The notes beneath the pieces were generated by a model that ran no database searches, was not told the origin of the DNA, and worked only from the letters and a program-made list of their open reading frames with translations. Positions 35,237 to 44,684 of a stretch of 64,000 nt of DNA are shown piece after piece. A program made the position numbers and the translations under genes. Positions within the stretch are counted from its first letter, which is position 1. Each line of letters opens with the position of its first letter. This DNA comes from BAIKAL-G1 sp943370385 (GTDB lineage: Bacteria > Cyanobacteriota > Cyanobacteriia > PCC-6307 > Cyanobiaceae). Location of the stretch: the NCBI GenBank assembly GCA_943370385.1, contig CALRQT020000008.1, positions 89,332 through 153,331 on the forward strand, given 5' to 3'.

Positions 35237-36247
35237 GTGACTTTAGGGGTGGAAACGCAGGCCTCCCAGTTAGCAGCGCGGTTGAAGCAACAAGCCCGAA
35301 CACTGGGGTTTGGTCCGGTGGGCATCGCTGCCCTGCCCGGCAGTCCCCGGATTGGACTGCGCACCGCCGCCCTAGAGCGCTGGCTGACGGCCGGTCACCA
35401 GGCCGACATGGCCTGGATGGCCGACCCCCGGCGCCGGGCCGCCGAAAGCCTGCTCCCCGGCGCCCGCAGCCTGCTGGCCGTGGGACTGAACTATTACGTG
35501 GCGGCTGAACGCCAACCCGGCAGCCTGAAGGTGGCGCGCTATGGCTGGGGCCGGGACTACCACCGGGTGATCGATGGCCGCCTACGACAACTAGGCCGCT
35601 GGCTGGAGCAGGAGGTGCCTGGCCTGGGTTGGCGCGCCTGCGTCGATAGCGCCCCCTTGCTCGATAAGGCCTGGGCGGAAGAAGCGGGCCTGGGCTGGAT
35701 CGGCAAGAACGGCAACCTGATCCATCCCCGCCAGGGCTCCTGGTTGCTGCTGGGCCACCTGCTCACGACCTTGGACCTGCCGGCGGACCAGCCCGCCGAC
35801 CCCCTCTGTGGCCGCTGCAGCCGCTGCATCGAGGCCTGCCCCACCGGCGCCATCACCGAGCCCTTTGTGGTCGATGCCCGCCGCTGCATCGCCTTTCACA
35901 CCATCGAAAATCGAGACGCCGAACTGCCCGAAACCATTCAGGCCGGCCTGGGCGCCTGGGTGGCCGGCTGCGACATTTGCCAGGACGTCTGCCCCTGGAA
36001 TCAGCAGGCCCTGGTGAGCAGTTCTGAGCCGGATCTGCAGCCTCGAGACTGGCTTTTAAACCTGCAGGCGGATCAGGTTGCGAGCTGGAGTGAGGCGGAT
36101 TGGGACGAACGGTTGCGGGCCTCGGCCCTGCGGCGTATCAAGCCCTGGATGTGGCGGCGCAATGCCGCCGCTGCGGCACCAGCCCAGCCCAAAAGTGCCG
36201 CCAACATCAGGCCATCAACGGACTCGCGTCACCAGCCCCAAACCTGA
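35237..36247 (+). CDS. queG: Epoxyqueuosine reductase
   Basis: QueG reduces epoxyqueuosine to queuosine in tRNA using cobalamin and two 4Fe-4S clusters. The 336-aa product shows the N-terminal LGFGPVGIA, YGWGRDYHRVID, and the two cluster motifs CGRCSRCIEACP and CDICQDVCPWN, followed by a C-terminal tail rich in Ala/Pro. The GTG at 35237 or the GTG at 35249 could be the start. It leads a plus-strand run with the TPR gene and the gyrase-A-like gene. Confidence 0.9.
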   Translation: MTLGVETQASQLAARLKQQARTLGFGPVGIAALPGSPRIGLRTAALERWLTAGHQADMAWMADPRRRAAESLLPGARSLLAVGLNYYVAAERQPGSLKVARYGWGRDYHRVIDGRLRQLGRWLEQEVPGLGWRACVDSAPLLDKAWAEEAGLGWIGKNGNLIHPRQGSWLLLGHLLTTLDLPADQPADPLCGRCSRCIEACPTGAITEPFVVDARRCIAFHTIENRDAELPETIQAGLGAWVAGCDICQDVCPWNQQALVSSSEPDLQPRDWLLNLQADQVASWSEADWDERLRASALRRIKPWMWRRNAAAAAPAQPKSAANIRPSTDSRHQPQT

Positions 36248-36309
36248 GCCCAGCGCAGGCAACTGGCCGGGAATGGGCTCCTAGGCTGGGGCTTGGAACG
36301 AACGCCACC

Positions 36310-37206
36310 ATGGCACCGCGCTGGTTGAGGTCCCTGGTAGCTCTGCCCCTGGTTGTGGGGGTTGGACTTGGCTCTGCCCCAACGGCCCAGGCCCAGGTTC
36401 CCTACGTGGTGCTGCCCGCGCCCCAGGACATGGAAGCCGCTGGCCTGGGGATTGCCCAGGCCGCCGCCCGCCTGCTGCGCATCGGCCAGGCCGAGGAAGC
36501 CGCCCGGCTAGCGGCCTTGACCGTGCAACTGATTCCCGGTGACCCCCGCGGCTGGATCCTGCTGGCCGAAGCCCAGCTGCGCAGCAAACAACCGAAATTG
36601 GCGGCCACCGCCCTCGACCAGGCCAAACGGCTCGATCCCAAAAATCCCGGCATCTGGTTTGCCGAAGGCTCCCTAGCCCTCCATGACAACCATCCCCAAC
36701 AGGCGATCCAGTTGTTAGAGCAGGGCCTGAAACTGGATCGCAAAAACGCAGGCGCCTACTTCGATCTCGGCAATGCCCAGATCTTGCTCGGCAAACTGCG
36801 ACCGGCCCTAGTGGCCTTCGAAAAAGCCGCCTCACTGCGGCCCAATTTCTGGGAATCGATCAACAACCAGGCCCTGGTGCTGTTTGAGCTGGGTAAACCG
36901 CTTGAAGCGATCAGCCGTTGGCACCAGGTCCTGCGCATCAAGGCCAATGCGGCCGAACCCAGCCTGGCCCTAGCCGCCGCCCTCAATGGCCTCAAGCCGG
37001 GCAGCCAGGACGCGATCGAGCTGGCCAATCGGGCCCTGGCGGCCGAACCCAACTACGCGCTCGAGACTTACCAGAAGGAGCAGCTCTGGGGGCCGCGCCT
37101 ACGGGCAGCCACCCGCCAGCTGGTGCACCGCAACGAGCTCAAAGCCAGTCTGGAGCGGGCCTTGGCCAATGCGAGCGGCAGCAGCGACAGCCAGGACGAC
37201 CAATAG
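36310..37206 (+). CDS. Exported TPR-repeat protein
   Basis: This 298-aa protein has a signal peptide (hydrophobic about 8-22; cleavage near AQAQ at 30) and at least four TPR units between about residues 45 and 230, for example DPRGWILLAEAQLRSKQPKLA, NPGIWFAEGSLALHDNHPQQA and NAGAYFDLGNAQILLGKLRPA. It should be a periplasmic or lumenal scaffold. The same gene sits beside the gyrase-A-like gene in picocyanobacteria as I recall. Partner unknown. Confidence 0.83.
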   Translation: MAPRWLRSLVALPLVVGVGLGSAPTAQAQVPYVVLPAPQDMEAAGLGIAQAAARLLRIGQAEEAARLAALTVQLIPGDPRGWILLAEAQLRSKQPKLAATALDQAKRLDPKNPGIWFAEGSLALHDNHPQQAIQLLEQGLKLDRKNAGAYFDLGNAQILLGKLRPALVAFEKAASLRPNFWESINNQALVLFELGKPLEAISRWHQVLRIKANAAEPSLALAAALNGLKPGSQDAIELANRALAAEPNYALETYQKEQLWGPRLRAATRQLVHRNELKASLERALANASGSSDSQDDQ

Positions 37207-37285
37207 GTTCCCCAGGGTCTCGCCCCGGCCAGCCTCGACAGGATCTGTAGGCTGAGCGCCGATCGCCCTCAGACACCAACAGCGG

Positions 37286-39763
37286 ATGGCCGAGGAGCAG
37301 AACGGGCAGCGAATCCAACCGATCGCCCTGCATCAGGAGATGCAGCGTTCCTACCTCGAATACGCCATGAGCGTGATCGTGGGGAGGGCCCTTCCCGATG
37401 TGCGCGACGGCCTCAAGCCCGTGCAGCGCCGCATCCTGTTTGCGATGCAGGAACTGGGGCTCACCCCCGATCGTCCCTACCGCAAATGCGCCCGCGTCGT
37501 CGGCGACGTGCTCGGCAAGTACCACCCCCATGGCGACCAGGCCGTCTACGACGCCCTGGTGCGCCTGGTGCAGACCTTCGCCAGCCGCCATCCCCTGCTC
37601 GATGGCCACGGCAACTTCGGCTCGGTGGACGACGACCCACCGGCCGCCATGCGGTACACGGAAACGCGGCTGGCGCCGATCGCCAACGAAGCCTTACTCG
37701 ATGAGATCGGTAGCGACACGGTTGATTTCGCGCCGAATTTCGATTCCTCCCAGCAGGAACCCACGGTCCTGCCGGCCCAATTGCCCTTCCTGATCCTGAA
37801 CGGCTGCACCGGCATCGCCGTGGGCATGGCCACCAGCATTCCGCCCCACAACCTGGGCGAAGTGGTGGATGCCCTGATCGCCCTGATCCGCAAACCGGAA
37901 CTCAGCGACGAGAAACTACTGGAGCTGGTTCCCGGGCCCGATTTTCCCACCGGCGGTGAAGTGCTGATCAGCAGCGGCCTGCGCGATACCTACCTGCTGG
38001 GTCGCGGCAGTATCGCCATGCGCGGTGTCGCCCACATCGAGGATGTGCAGCCCGGAAAGGGCCGCCATCGTCGCAGCGCCGTGATCATCACCGAATTACC
38101 CTACCAATTAAGCAAGGCGGGTTGGATTGAAAAACTGGCCGAACAAGTAAACGATGGCAAGATCACTGGCATCGCCGACATCCGCGATGAGAGTGATCGC
38201 GATGGCATGCGAGTTGTGATCGAATTGCGCCGCGATGCCGAGCCGGAAAAGGTATTAACCGAACTGCAACGACGCACCGCCCTACAAAGCAATTTCGGTG
38301 CCATTTTGCTGGCGCTGGTGGATGGCAAACCGCTGCAATTGTCCCTGCGGCAGCTGTTGCAGCATTTCCTCGACTACCGCGAACTCACGATCATCCGCCG
38401 CACCCGCCATGCCCTGAAACGGGCTGAAGATCGGCTGGAGGTCGTTGAAGGCTTGATCATCGCCCTCGATGCCCTGCCCCAGGTGATCGCCATGATCAGC
38501 GGGGCCGCCGATGCGGCCAGTGCCAAGGCCAGCCTGCAGGTCCATCTCAATTTGAACGAACGCCAGGCCGATGCCGTTCTGGCGATGCCGCTACGGCGGC
38601 TCACCGGCCTGGAGCAAACCAGCCTGCGCAACGAAGCTGAAGATCTGCGCCAGGAGCGCAATCGCCTGCGCCACCTGCTCGATGACCGCAGCACCCTGCT
38701 CGACACGATGGTGAGCGAATTCAAGGGGCTGAAAAAGCGCTACGCCACACCCCGGCGCACCCGCCTGATCGAAGGGGGCGATGACCTGGTGGCCCAACGG
38801 GCTGCTGCAAGCCGTCCAACGGCGGAACTGCAACGGCAGAAAGCCCTGGAAGGACTCTCCAGCGATGGCAAGGTATTGATCCAGGCCGATGGCCAGGTGA
38901 AGATCGTGGCGCCCCAATTGCTGGGCCGCCTCCACCTCGATGAAGCCATCGAAGCGGGCGATCACCCGGCACCGGCCAGGCTGATCCTGCCAGTGAGTGA
39001 AAAACCGTCGCTGTTGGCCTTCACCAGCAGTGGCCGAGTGGCCCTACTGCGCTGGGAATTTGCCGGCCAGAACCCCGGAACCCTGGAGCAGTTCCTGCCC
39101 GATGGTCTGCTGGGTGAACGGGTGGTCCAGCTGCTGCCCCTGCCCAGCGATGACGCAGCGGGCCTAGGACTGCTGACCAGTGATGGTCGCCTGAAGCGGT
39201 TGGCCCTGCAGGAGTTCCAGGAGCTTTCGGGCCGGGCCGCCACCGTACTCAAGCTCAAGGATGGAGTGGAACTGCGGCGGGTGGTGACCTGCCGAGATGG
39301 CGACAGCCTGGTGGTGGGCACGAGCACCGGCCGCCTGTTGCGCCTCCTGGTCGATGAGAGTGCCGTCCCAACCATGGGCCGCACGGCCCAGGGGCCGGTC
39401 ATGCTGCGACTCTTGCCTGGAGAAACGGTGGCTGGGGCCGCCTGCGGACCCGCCGATGGAGATCTGCTGCTAGCCACCCGCCGGGGCCAGATCAAACGGC
39501 TGCAAATCGCCAGCCTGCGCCTGGCTCAGCGGGGAGATCTGGGCCAAATTGGCCTGCACTTTGGCCAACGGGATGACCAGCTCAGCGACCTGCAGGACGG
39601 CACCTCCAAGCTGGTGGCCATCGTGCTGAAGGAGGGTCGCAGCCTCCGGCTGGCAACCCAATCCCTGGAAGCCCAGGATTGCAGCGGCGCCGGCGAAACT
39701 CTCTCCTTGAAAGCGGATGAAGCGATCAACGAACTGATTCCCCTCCTCCAAAGCAATTCCTGA
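37286..39763 (+). CDS. DNA gyrase/topoisomerase IV subunit A (paralogue without GyrA box)
   Basis: This 825-aa type IIA topoisomerase subunit has the winged-helix catalytic region with the active Tyr124 in AAMRYTETRL, GKYHPHGDQAVYDALVR before it, and a C-terminal beta-pinwheel (about 500-820). The GyrA box QRRGGKG that lets gyrase wrap DNA is not found at the start of the C-terminal domain. That points to a ParC-like, relaxing or decatenating paralogue rather than true GyrA. It lies next to purF, convergent, as in other picocyanobacteria. Confidence 0.88.
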   Translation: MAEEQNGQRIQPIALHQEMQRSYLEYAMSVIVGRALPDVRDGLKPVQRRILFAMQELGLTPDRPYRKCARVVGDVLGKYHPHGDQAVYDALVRLVQTFASRHPLLDGHGNFGSVDDDPPAAMRYTETRLAPIANEALLDEIGSDTVDFAPNFDSSQQEPTVLPAQLPFLILNGCTGIAVGMATSIPPHNLGEVVDALIALIRKPELSDEKLLELVPGPDFPTGGEVLISSGLRDTYLLGRGSIAMRGVAHIEDVQPGKGRHRRSAVIITELPYQLSKAGWIEKLAEQVNDGKITGIADIRDESDRDGMRVVIELRRDAEPEKVLTELQRRTALQSNFGAILLALVDGKPLQLSLRQLLQHFLDYRELTIIRRTRHALKRAEDRLEVVEGLIIALDALPQVIAMISGAADAASAKASLQVHLNLNERQADAVLAMPLRRLTGLEQTSLRNEAEDLRQERNRLRHLLDDRSTLLDTMVSEFKGLKKRYATPRRTRLIEGGDDLVAQRAAASRPTAELQRQKALEGLSSDGKVLIQADGQVKIVAPQLLGRLHLDEAIEAGDHPAPARLILPVSEKPSLLAFTSSGRVALLRWEFAGQNPGTLEQFLPDGLLGERVVQLLPLPSDDAAGLGLLTSDGRLKRLALQEFQELSGRAATVLKLKDGVELRRVVTCRDGDSLVVGTSTGRLLRLLVDESAVPTMGRTAQGPVMLRLLPGETVAGAACGPADGDLLLATRRGQIKRLQIASLRLAQRGDLGQIGLHFGQRDDQLSDLQDGTSKLVAIVLKEGRSLRLATQSLEAQDCSGAGETLSLKADEAINELIPLLQSNS

Positions 39764-39849
39764 TCGCTTGAGGATGGGAAACAGAAAATCTAATCATCGA
39801 TACGGTCTTTCGCTTTCGCCCAAATAAAGGTCTTTTCAGGTTAAATCCT

Positions 39850-41358
39850 TTAAGCCTTCGCCACTAAAGTGGGTTCTAAGGTGAGTTTACTAGCACGCAC
39901 GTCCTCATCCATGGGAATGGGATAGGCGCCGTCAAAACAGGCTGTGCAGAAGTGATTGGAATTATCCTGGGCCGCTTCCACCATGCCTTGCTTACTCAAG
40001 TAGGCGAGCGAATCCACGCCTAGGTGGCGTTCAATCTCCGCCAGGGTCAAGCGGGCCGCGATCAACTGGTCCTGGGTGTCGGTATCGATTCCGTAGAAAC
40101 AGGGATGGGTCACCGGCGGAGAACTGATGCGCATGTGCACCTCGGTGGCACCGGCGTCCCGCAGGGCGGCCACCAGCTTGCGGCTGGTGGTGCCGCGCAC
40201 GATCGAATCATCGATCACCACGACCCGCTTGCCAGAAAGCACATCGGGCAAGGGATTGAGCTTGACGCGAATACCGGCCTCACGCATGGCCTGGGTCGGC
40301 TGGATGAAGGTGCGACCGACATAGCGGTTCTTAATCAGGCCATCGGCAAAGGGAATGCCACTTGCCTGGGAGTAGCCAATGGCAGCCGGGATTCCTGAAT
40401 CGGGAACCCCAATCACAATGTCAGCCTCTTGTGGCGTTTCCCGCGCCAGGATTTCGCCGATTCTCACCCGATAGCTATAGAGGGATTCACCAAAAAAGCG
40501 ACTATCAGGCCTAGCAAAATAGATCATCTCGAAGATGCAGAGCTTGGCAGGCTCTTCACACCAAATCTGACGTAATGGCGTTGGATCGCCGGCACGGAAA
40601 TGGATTAATTCACCAGGCTTGACATCATCTAAATAGCTGGCACCAATAATATCGAGTCCGCAGGTTTCACTGCTGGCGACCCAGTGACCCTGCTCCGGCT
40701 CCCCCAGGCGACCAAAAACCAGGGGCCGAATGCCATGGCCATCGCGCAGGGCAAACAGGCCCTCGGGAGTTCCAATCACCAGGCTAAAAGCCCCTTTACA
40801 GAGGCCCGCGGCCGCCACAATCGCCGCCTGCCAATCAAGACCGCCATCAACCGCCTGCTGGAGGGCAAAGGCAATCAATTCCGAATCGGTGGTGGAGGTG
40901 AATTCCACGGCAGTGGCCGTAGCCAGGGCCGTGGCCGCAATCGATCGGTTCAGGTCGGCCGCATTCACCAAGTTGCCGTTATGGGCCAAGGCAAAGGGCC
41001 CGAGCCGGGTCATCAACACCACTGGCTGGGCGTTGCAAACTTTGCTGCTGCCGGTGGTCGAATAGCGGTTGTGGCCGATCGCTAGATCACCGGGCAGGCG
41101 CTCCAGCACCTCCTGGTCAAACACCTGGCTGACCAGGCCCATGTCCTTGTGCAGGCAAACCTTGGCGCCCTGGAAGGCGGCAATCCCCGCCGATTCCTGG
41201 CCCCGGTGCTGCAGGGCATAGAGCCCGAAATAGGTGAGGTTGGCGACCGCCTGCCCCGGGGCCAGCACGGCAAACACGCCACAGGCTTCTTCAGGCTTAT
41301 CAGGCCGTTCAGGCTGCTCGAACGGCACTGACAAATCGTCCCTCTGCAAGAAACCCAT
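39850..41358 (-). CDS. purF: Amidophosphoribosyltransferase
   Basis: PurF makes phosphoribosylamine from PRPP and glutamine, the first committed step of purine synthesis. The 502-aa product has a 25-residue propeptide before the N-terminal nucleophile Cys26 (EEACGVFAVL), the glutaminase segment GHNRYSTTG, and the PRPP loop VVVIDDSIVRGTTS. Cysteines in the C-terminal third (ACFDGAYP) fit the iron-sulfur type. It starts 6 bp after purL. Confidence 0.95.
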   Translation of the reverse strand: MGFLQRDDLSVPFEQPERPDKPEEACGVFAVLAPGQAVANLTYFGLYALQHRGQESAGIAAFQGAKVCLHKDMGLVSQVFDQEVLERLPGDLAIGHNRYSTTGSSKVCNAQPVVLMTRLGPFALAHNGNLVNAADLNRSIAATALATATAVEFTSTTDSELIAFALQQAVDGGLDWQAAIVAAAGLCKGAFSLVIGTPEGLFALRDGHGIRPLVFGRLGEPEQGHWVASSETCGLDIIGASYLDDVKPGELIHFRAGDPTPLRQIWCEEPAKLCIFEMIYFARPDSRFFGESLYSYRVRIGEILARETPQEADIVIGVPDSGIPAAIGYSQASGIPFADGLIKNRYVGRTFIQPTQAMREAGIRVKLNPLPDVLSGKRVVVIDDSIVRGTTSRKLVAALRDAGATEVHMRISSPPVTHPCFYGIDTDTQDQLIAARLTLAEIERHLGVDSLAYLSKQGMVEAAQDNSNHFCTACFDGAYPIPMDEDVRASKLTLEPTLVAKA

Positions 41359-41364
41359 TCTGCC

Positions 41365-43728
41365 TCAGACCCCGGTTGCCATCCGCCGGGGGATCGCCTG
41401 CTCATAACTCTCCTTGAGCTCACTGATCGGCAGCTGCACCAAGGCCTGATCCGCCTGGCTGATCACCAGTTCAGCGCTCGCCTGCACCTGGCCCAACCGT
41501 TGGGCGGGAATGGCCGGGCCTGCGCCACCGGCTTGGTCGAGGGCCTGCTGCCAGACTTGGGCCTGCTCTGGGGCCACGCTCACGAGGATGCGGGCACCGC
41601 CTTCGGCAAACAGGAGGCGATCCGGGCGGATGGTGCCAGCAGGAACCTCAACGTTCACCCCCAGGCCCGAGGCCATGCAGGCTTCGGCCAGGGCCACGGC
41701 CAGTCCGCCATCGGCCAGGTCATGGGCACTGGCCACCAGACCGGCAGAGATCGCCTGGCGCAGGAAGGCCTGCACCCCCCTTTCCAGGTCCAGATCAACC
41801 AAAGGCGGCCGGCCCGTGAGCAGGCCGTGAATGCACTCCAGGTAACTGGTGCCCGCCAGGGTCAGCCGGTCATCCAGAGCCGGGGTCCCAGGGCCAGCTG
41901 GGGCCTCCAAGGGAACGCCTAGGAGCCAAATGGCGGCGCCAGCTTGCTGCCAGGCCAGGCCCGTGACCTGGGCCAGGTCGTGGACCAGGCCAACCATGCC
42001 CACCACGGGGGTGGGATGGATGGGCTGCATGCGGCCATCGGGCAGGCGGGTCTCGTTGTAGAGGGAGACGTTGCCGCCGGTCACGGGGGTGTCCAGGGCG
42101 CTACAGGCTGCCGAAAGGCCCTTACAGGCCATGGCCAACTGCCAATAGCCCGTGTCCGTGTCTGGCGAGGGGAAATTGAGGTTGTCGGTGACGGCCAGGG
42201 GTTCGGCGCCGACGCAGCTGAGGTTGCGGGCGGCCTCGGCCACCGCCGCCATGGCGCCGCGCTCGGGGTCCAGGGCCACCCAGCGGTTGGGACAATCCAC
42301 CACCGCCGCCACGCCGCGGCTAGCCGTCTCCATCGCCCAAGCGCCCTGTTGGGGCCGCAGGCGCACCACGGCCGCATCGGCGCCGCCGGGGGGCACCACG
42401 GTGTTGGCCTGCACCTGCTGGTCGTACTGGCGGTAGACCCAGCGCTTGCTGGCGATGGTGGGGTCATCGAGCAGGGCCAAGAGCACCTGGTTCCAACTGC
42501 GGGAACCGATCCCTGCCGCGCTGGCGACAGGCAGCTGGTCCTCCGACCAGCGCCAATGGGCCTGGATGTCAGCTGGCGGTTCGCTGATCAAGGTGTGCTG
42601 GTTAATCGGCGTGTCATCGGCCAGGGCATTGGCGGGCACTTCAGCGGCCACCTCGCCGTGCTGGAGCACGCGCACCACGTTCTCGGCCAGGACCCGGCCC
42701 ACCACGGCCGCCTGCAGGCCCCAACGGCGGAAGCGGGCCATCAGGGCCTCTTCGCGGCCCTTGGCCACCACGAACAACATGCGCTCCTGGGATTCCGAGA
42801 GCAGGAACTCGTAGGCCGTCATGCCCTGCTCCCGGGCCGGCACCAAATCGAGATCGAGCTCCACCCCCACGCCGCCCTTGGCGGCCATCTCCGAGCAACT
42901 GCAGGTGAGGCCGGCGGCGCCCATGTCCTGGGCCGCCACCACATCGCCGCTCTGGAAGGCCTCCAGGCAGGCCTCAATCAGCCCCTTCTCCAGGAAGGGA
43001 TCGCCCACCTGCACGGCGGGCCGGTCATCGAGGGAGGCTTCGGTGAGTTCGGCGCTGGCAAAACTGGCGCCGCCCATGCCATCTCGGCCCGTGGTGCTGC
43101 CCACGTACACCACCGGATTGCCAACGCCACTGGCGCCCGAGCGCACGATGTCCTCGGTTTCCATCAGCCCCAGGGCCATGGCATTCACCAGGGGGTTGCC
43201 GCTGTAGCTGGGATCAAAGGCCACCTCACCGCCCACGGTCGGCACGCCAACGCAGTTGCCGTAATGGGCGATGCCGGCCACCACCCCTTCCATCAGGCCC
43301 ACGTTGCGGTCCTCCTCCAGGGGACCAAAACGCAGGGCATTGAGTAGGGCGATCGGCCGGGCCCCCATGGTGAAGATGTCCCGCAAGATGCCGCCCACCC
43401 CAGTGGCCGCCCCCTGGAACGGCTCCACCGCTGAAGGGTGGTTGTGGCTTTCAATCTTGAAGGCCAATCGCTGGCCCTCGCCCAGGTCCACAACGCCGGC
43501 GTTCTCGCCCGGTCCCACCAGAATGCGGGGGCCGGTGATGGGGAACTGGCCCAGCAGGGGCCTGGAGTTGCGGTAGCAGCAATGCTCCGACCACATCACC
43601 CCAAACATGCCCAGCTCGGCCCGGTTTGGTTCCCGCCCGAGCCGGCGCACGATTTCGTCGTAGTCGGCCTGGCTGAGGCCCTCCTTGCGCAGTGCCTCGG
43701 CAAGCGAAAAGGGCGGTGTGGCGACCAC
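41365..43728 (-). CDS. purL: Phosphoribosylformylglycinamidine synthase subunit PurL
   Basis: This is the ATP-dependent synthase half of the multi-subunit FGAM synthase (it works with PurS and PurQ, not seen here). The 787-aa length marks the small PurL. Characteristic stretches are MWSEHCCYRNSRPLL, IESHNHPSAVEPFQGAATGVGG split around 115-135, DMGAAGLTCSCSEMA, and ASAHDLADGGLAVALAE. The gene lies between the PRC-barrel gene and purF on the same strand. Confidence 0.95.
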   Translation of the reverse strand: MVATPPFSLAEALRKEGLSQADYDEIVRRLGREPNRAELGMFGVMWSEHCCYRNSRPLLGQFPITGPRILVGPGENAGVVDLGEGQRLAFKIESHNHPSAVEPFQGAATGVGGILRDIFTMGARPIALLNALRFGPLEEDRNVGLMEGVVAGIAHYGNCVGVPTVGGEVAFDPSYSGNPLVNAMALGLMETEDIVRSGASGVGNPVVYVGSTTGRDGMGGASFASAELTEASLDDRPAVQVGDPFLEKGLIEACLEAFQSGDVVAAQDMGAAGLTCSCSEMAAKGGVGVELDLDLVPAREQGMTAYEFLLSESQERMLFVVAKGREEALMARFRRWGLQAAVVGRVLAENVVRVLQHGEVAAEVPANALADDTPINQHTLISEPPADIQAHWRWSEDQLPVASAAGIGSRSWNQVLLALLDDPTIASKRWVYRQYDQQVQANTVVPPGGADAAVVRLRPQQGAWAMETASRGVAAVVDCPNRWVALDPERGAMAAVAEAARNLSCVGAEPLAVTDNLNFPSPDTDTGYWQLAMACKGLSAACSALDTPVTGGNVSLYNETRLPDGRMQPIHPTPVVGMVGLVHDLAQVTGLAWQQAGAAIWLLGVPLEAPAGPGTPALDDRLTLAGTSYLECIHGLLTGRPPLVDLDLERGVQAFLRQAISAGLVASAHDLADGGLAVALAEACMASGLGVNVEVPAGTIRPDRLLFAEGGARILVSVAPEQAQVWQQALDQAGGAGPAIPAQRLGQVQASAELVISQADQALVQLPISELKESYEQAIPRRMATGV

Positions 43729-43799
43729 AGCAGCGAAGCAGATGGCCCCACTCTGGCTGAGGGCCCTACCGGCTGGTGGGACCAGGGCCTGGAACCGAC

Positions 43800-44654
43800 C
43801 TAGATCCAGGGATCCTCATCGGAGTCGGGGTCCTGGCCCGGGGCGGGGCGTTGACGGGGATCCGGACGGGACGGGGAGCGGCGATCGCCAGGAGGGTCGT
43901 AGCGGCTGCCATAGGGATCCGGATCTGGATCCTCACCCCAGGCTTCCCAAGCCCCATGGCTGTCTACGGAGGAGTGGCTGGCCCCATAGGGGGAGCGGCG
44001 GGGCGAATCGGGACCATCGGGCTCCTCCAACCAGCCCTCAAGCCGTTCCTCAAAGCGACCGCCCACCTCTTGAAACTGGTCCCGCAGGCGGGAGGTTTCC
44101 TCGCCGATCTGGTCCCGCCAGCGACGGGAGCGGCGCAGGAATTCCTGACGCACGCTGGCCCGGGCCAGGGGGAGTTCATCCAGTTGGCTTAGGGCGGTGA
44201 CCACCTGGCCCGGTTGCTGATCCAGCAGGCGATCGGGGGTGAGGCGCCAGCGGCTACTGCCGGGAAGCCTCGGGTCACTGCGGGCTACTAGGTAGTGGAG
44301 GATGCGGCCGCTGCTGAGCTCCACGGCCGCATCGGCAACGCTGCCCAGCACCTGGCCCTGCTGGCCAATTAAGGCGGCATCGATCAAGGTCGGCAGCCGT
44401 TCGACCGTGAGCAGGTCGGTGTCGGCCCCCTCGCCCTGGACGAACAGCTCCTGTTCGCCCAGGCCACGCAACTGGTTCAGGCGCCAGGCCAGGCGCTTGG
44501 AGCCAAAATTGCTCGGTTTGCTGATCCAGCCCAACAGGCGATGCACCGGCGGATGCATCCACGCCAACACGCCAATGCCGTGCTCATGGCCTTCCTCGCA
44601 GCGCACCTGGCGCCGCAACAGGTCGCTGAGGAGCAATTGGTCGGGCAGGGCCAT
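43800..44654 (-). CDS. PRC-barrel domain protein
   Basis: This 284-aa protein begins with LLLSDLLRRQVRC and has two PRC-barrel-like segments (about 1-75 and 80-130: LPTLIDAALIGQQGQVLGSV, VELSSGRILHYLVAR). A helical part follows (about 150-200) and the last 75 residues are Pro/Asp/Arg-rich and probably disordered. PRC-barrels occur in RNA-processing and photosynthetic assembly proteins. The gene always seems to sit between dnaN and purL in picocyanobacteria, which is synteny, not function. Confidence 0.8.
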   Translation of the reverse strand: MALPDQLLLSDLLRRQVRCEEGHEHGIGVLAWMHPPVHRLLGWISKPSNFGSKRLAWRLNQLRGLGEQELFVQGEGADTDLLTVERLPTLIDAALIGQQGQVLGSVADAAVELSSGRILHYLVARSDPRLPGSSRWRLTPDRLLDQQPGQVVTALSQLDELPLARASVRQEFLRRSRRWRDQIGEETSRLRDQFQEVGGRFEERLEGWLEEPDGPDSPRRSPYGASHSSVDSHGAWEAWGEDPDPDPYGSRYDPPGDRRSPSRPDPRQRPAPGQDPDSDEDPWI

Positions 44655-44684
44655 GGAATCAACGTTGGCGTCTGGTGAAGGGGC

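Noticed and set aside
41944..43347. 467-aa His/Gln/Gly-rich open frame on the plus strand
   Set aside because: It is antisense to purL and its His/Gln-rich translation is typical of shadow frames.
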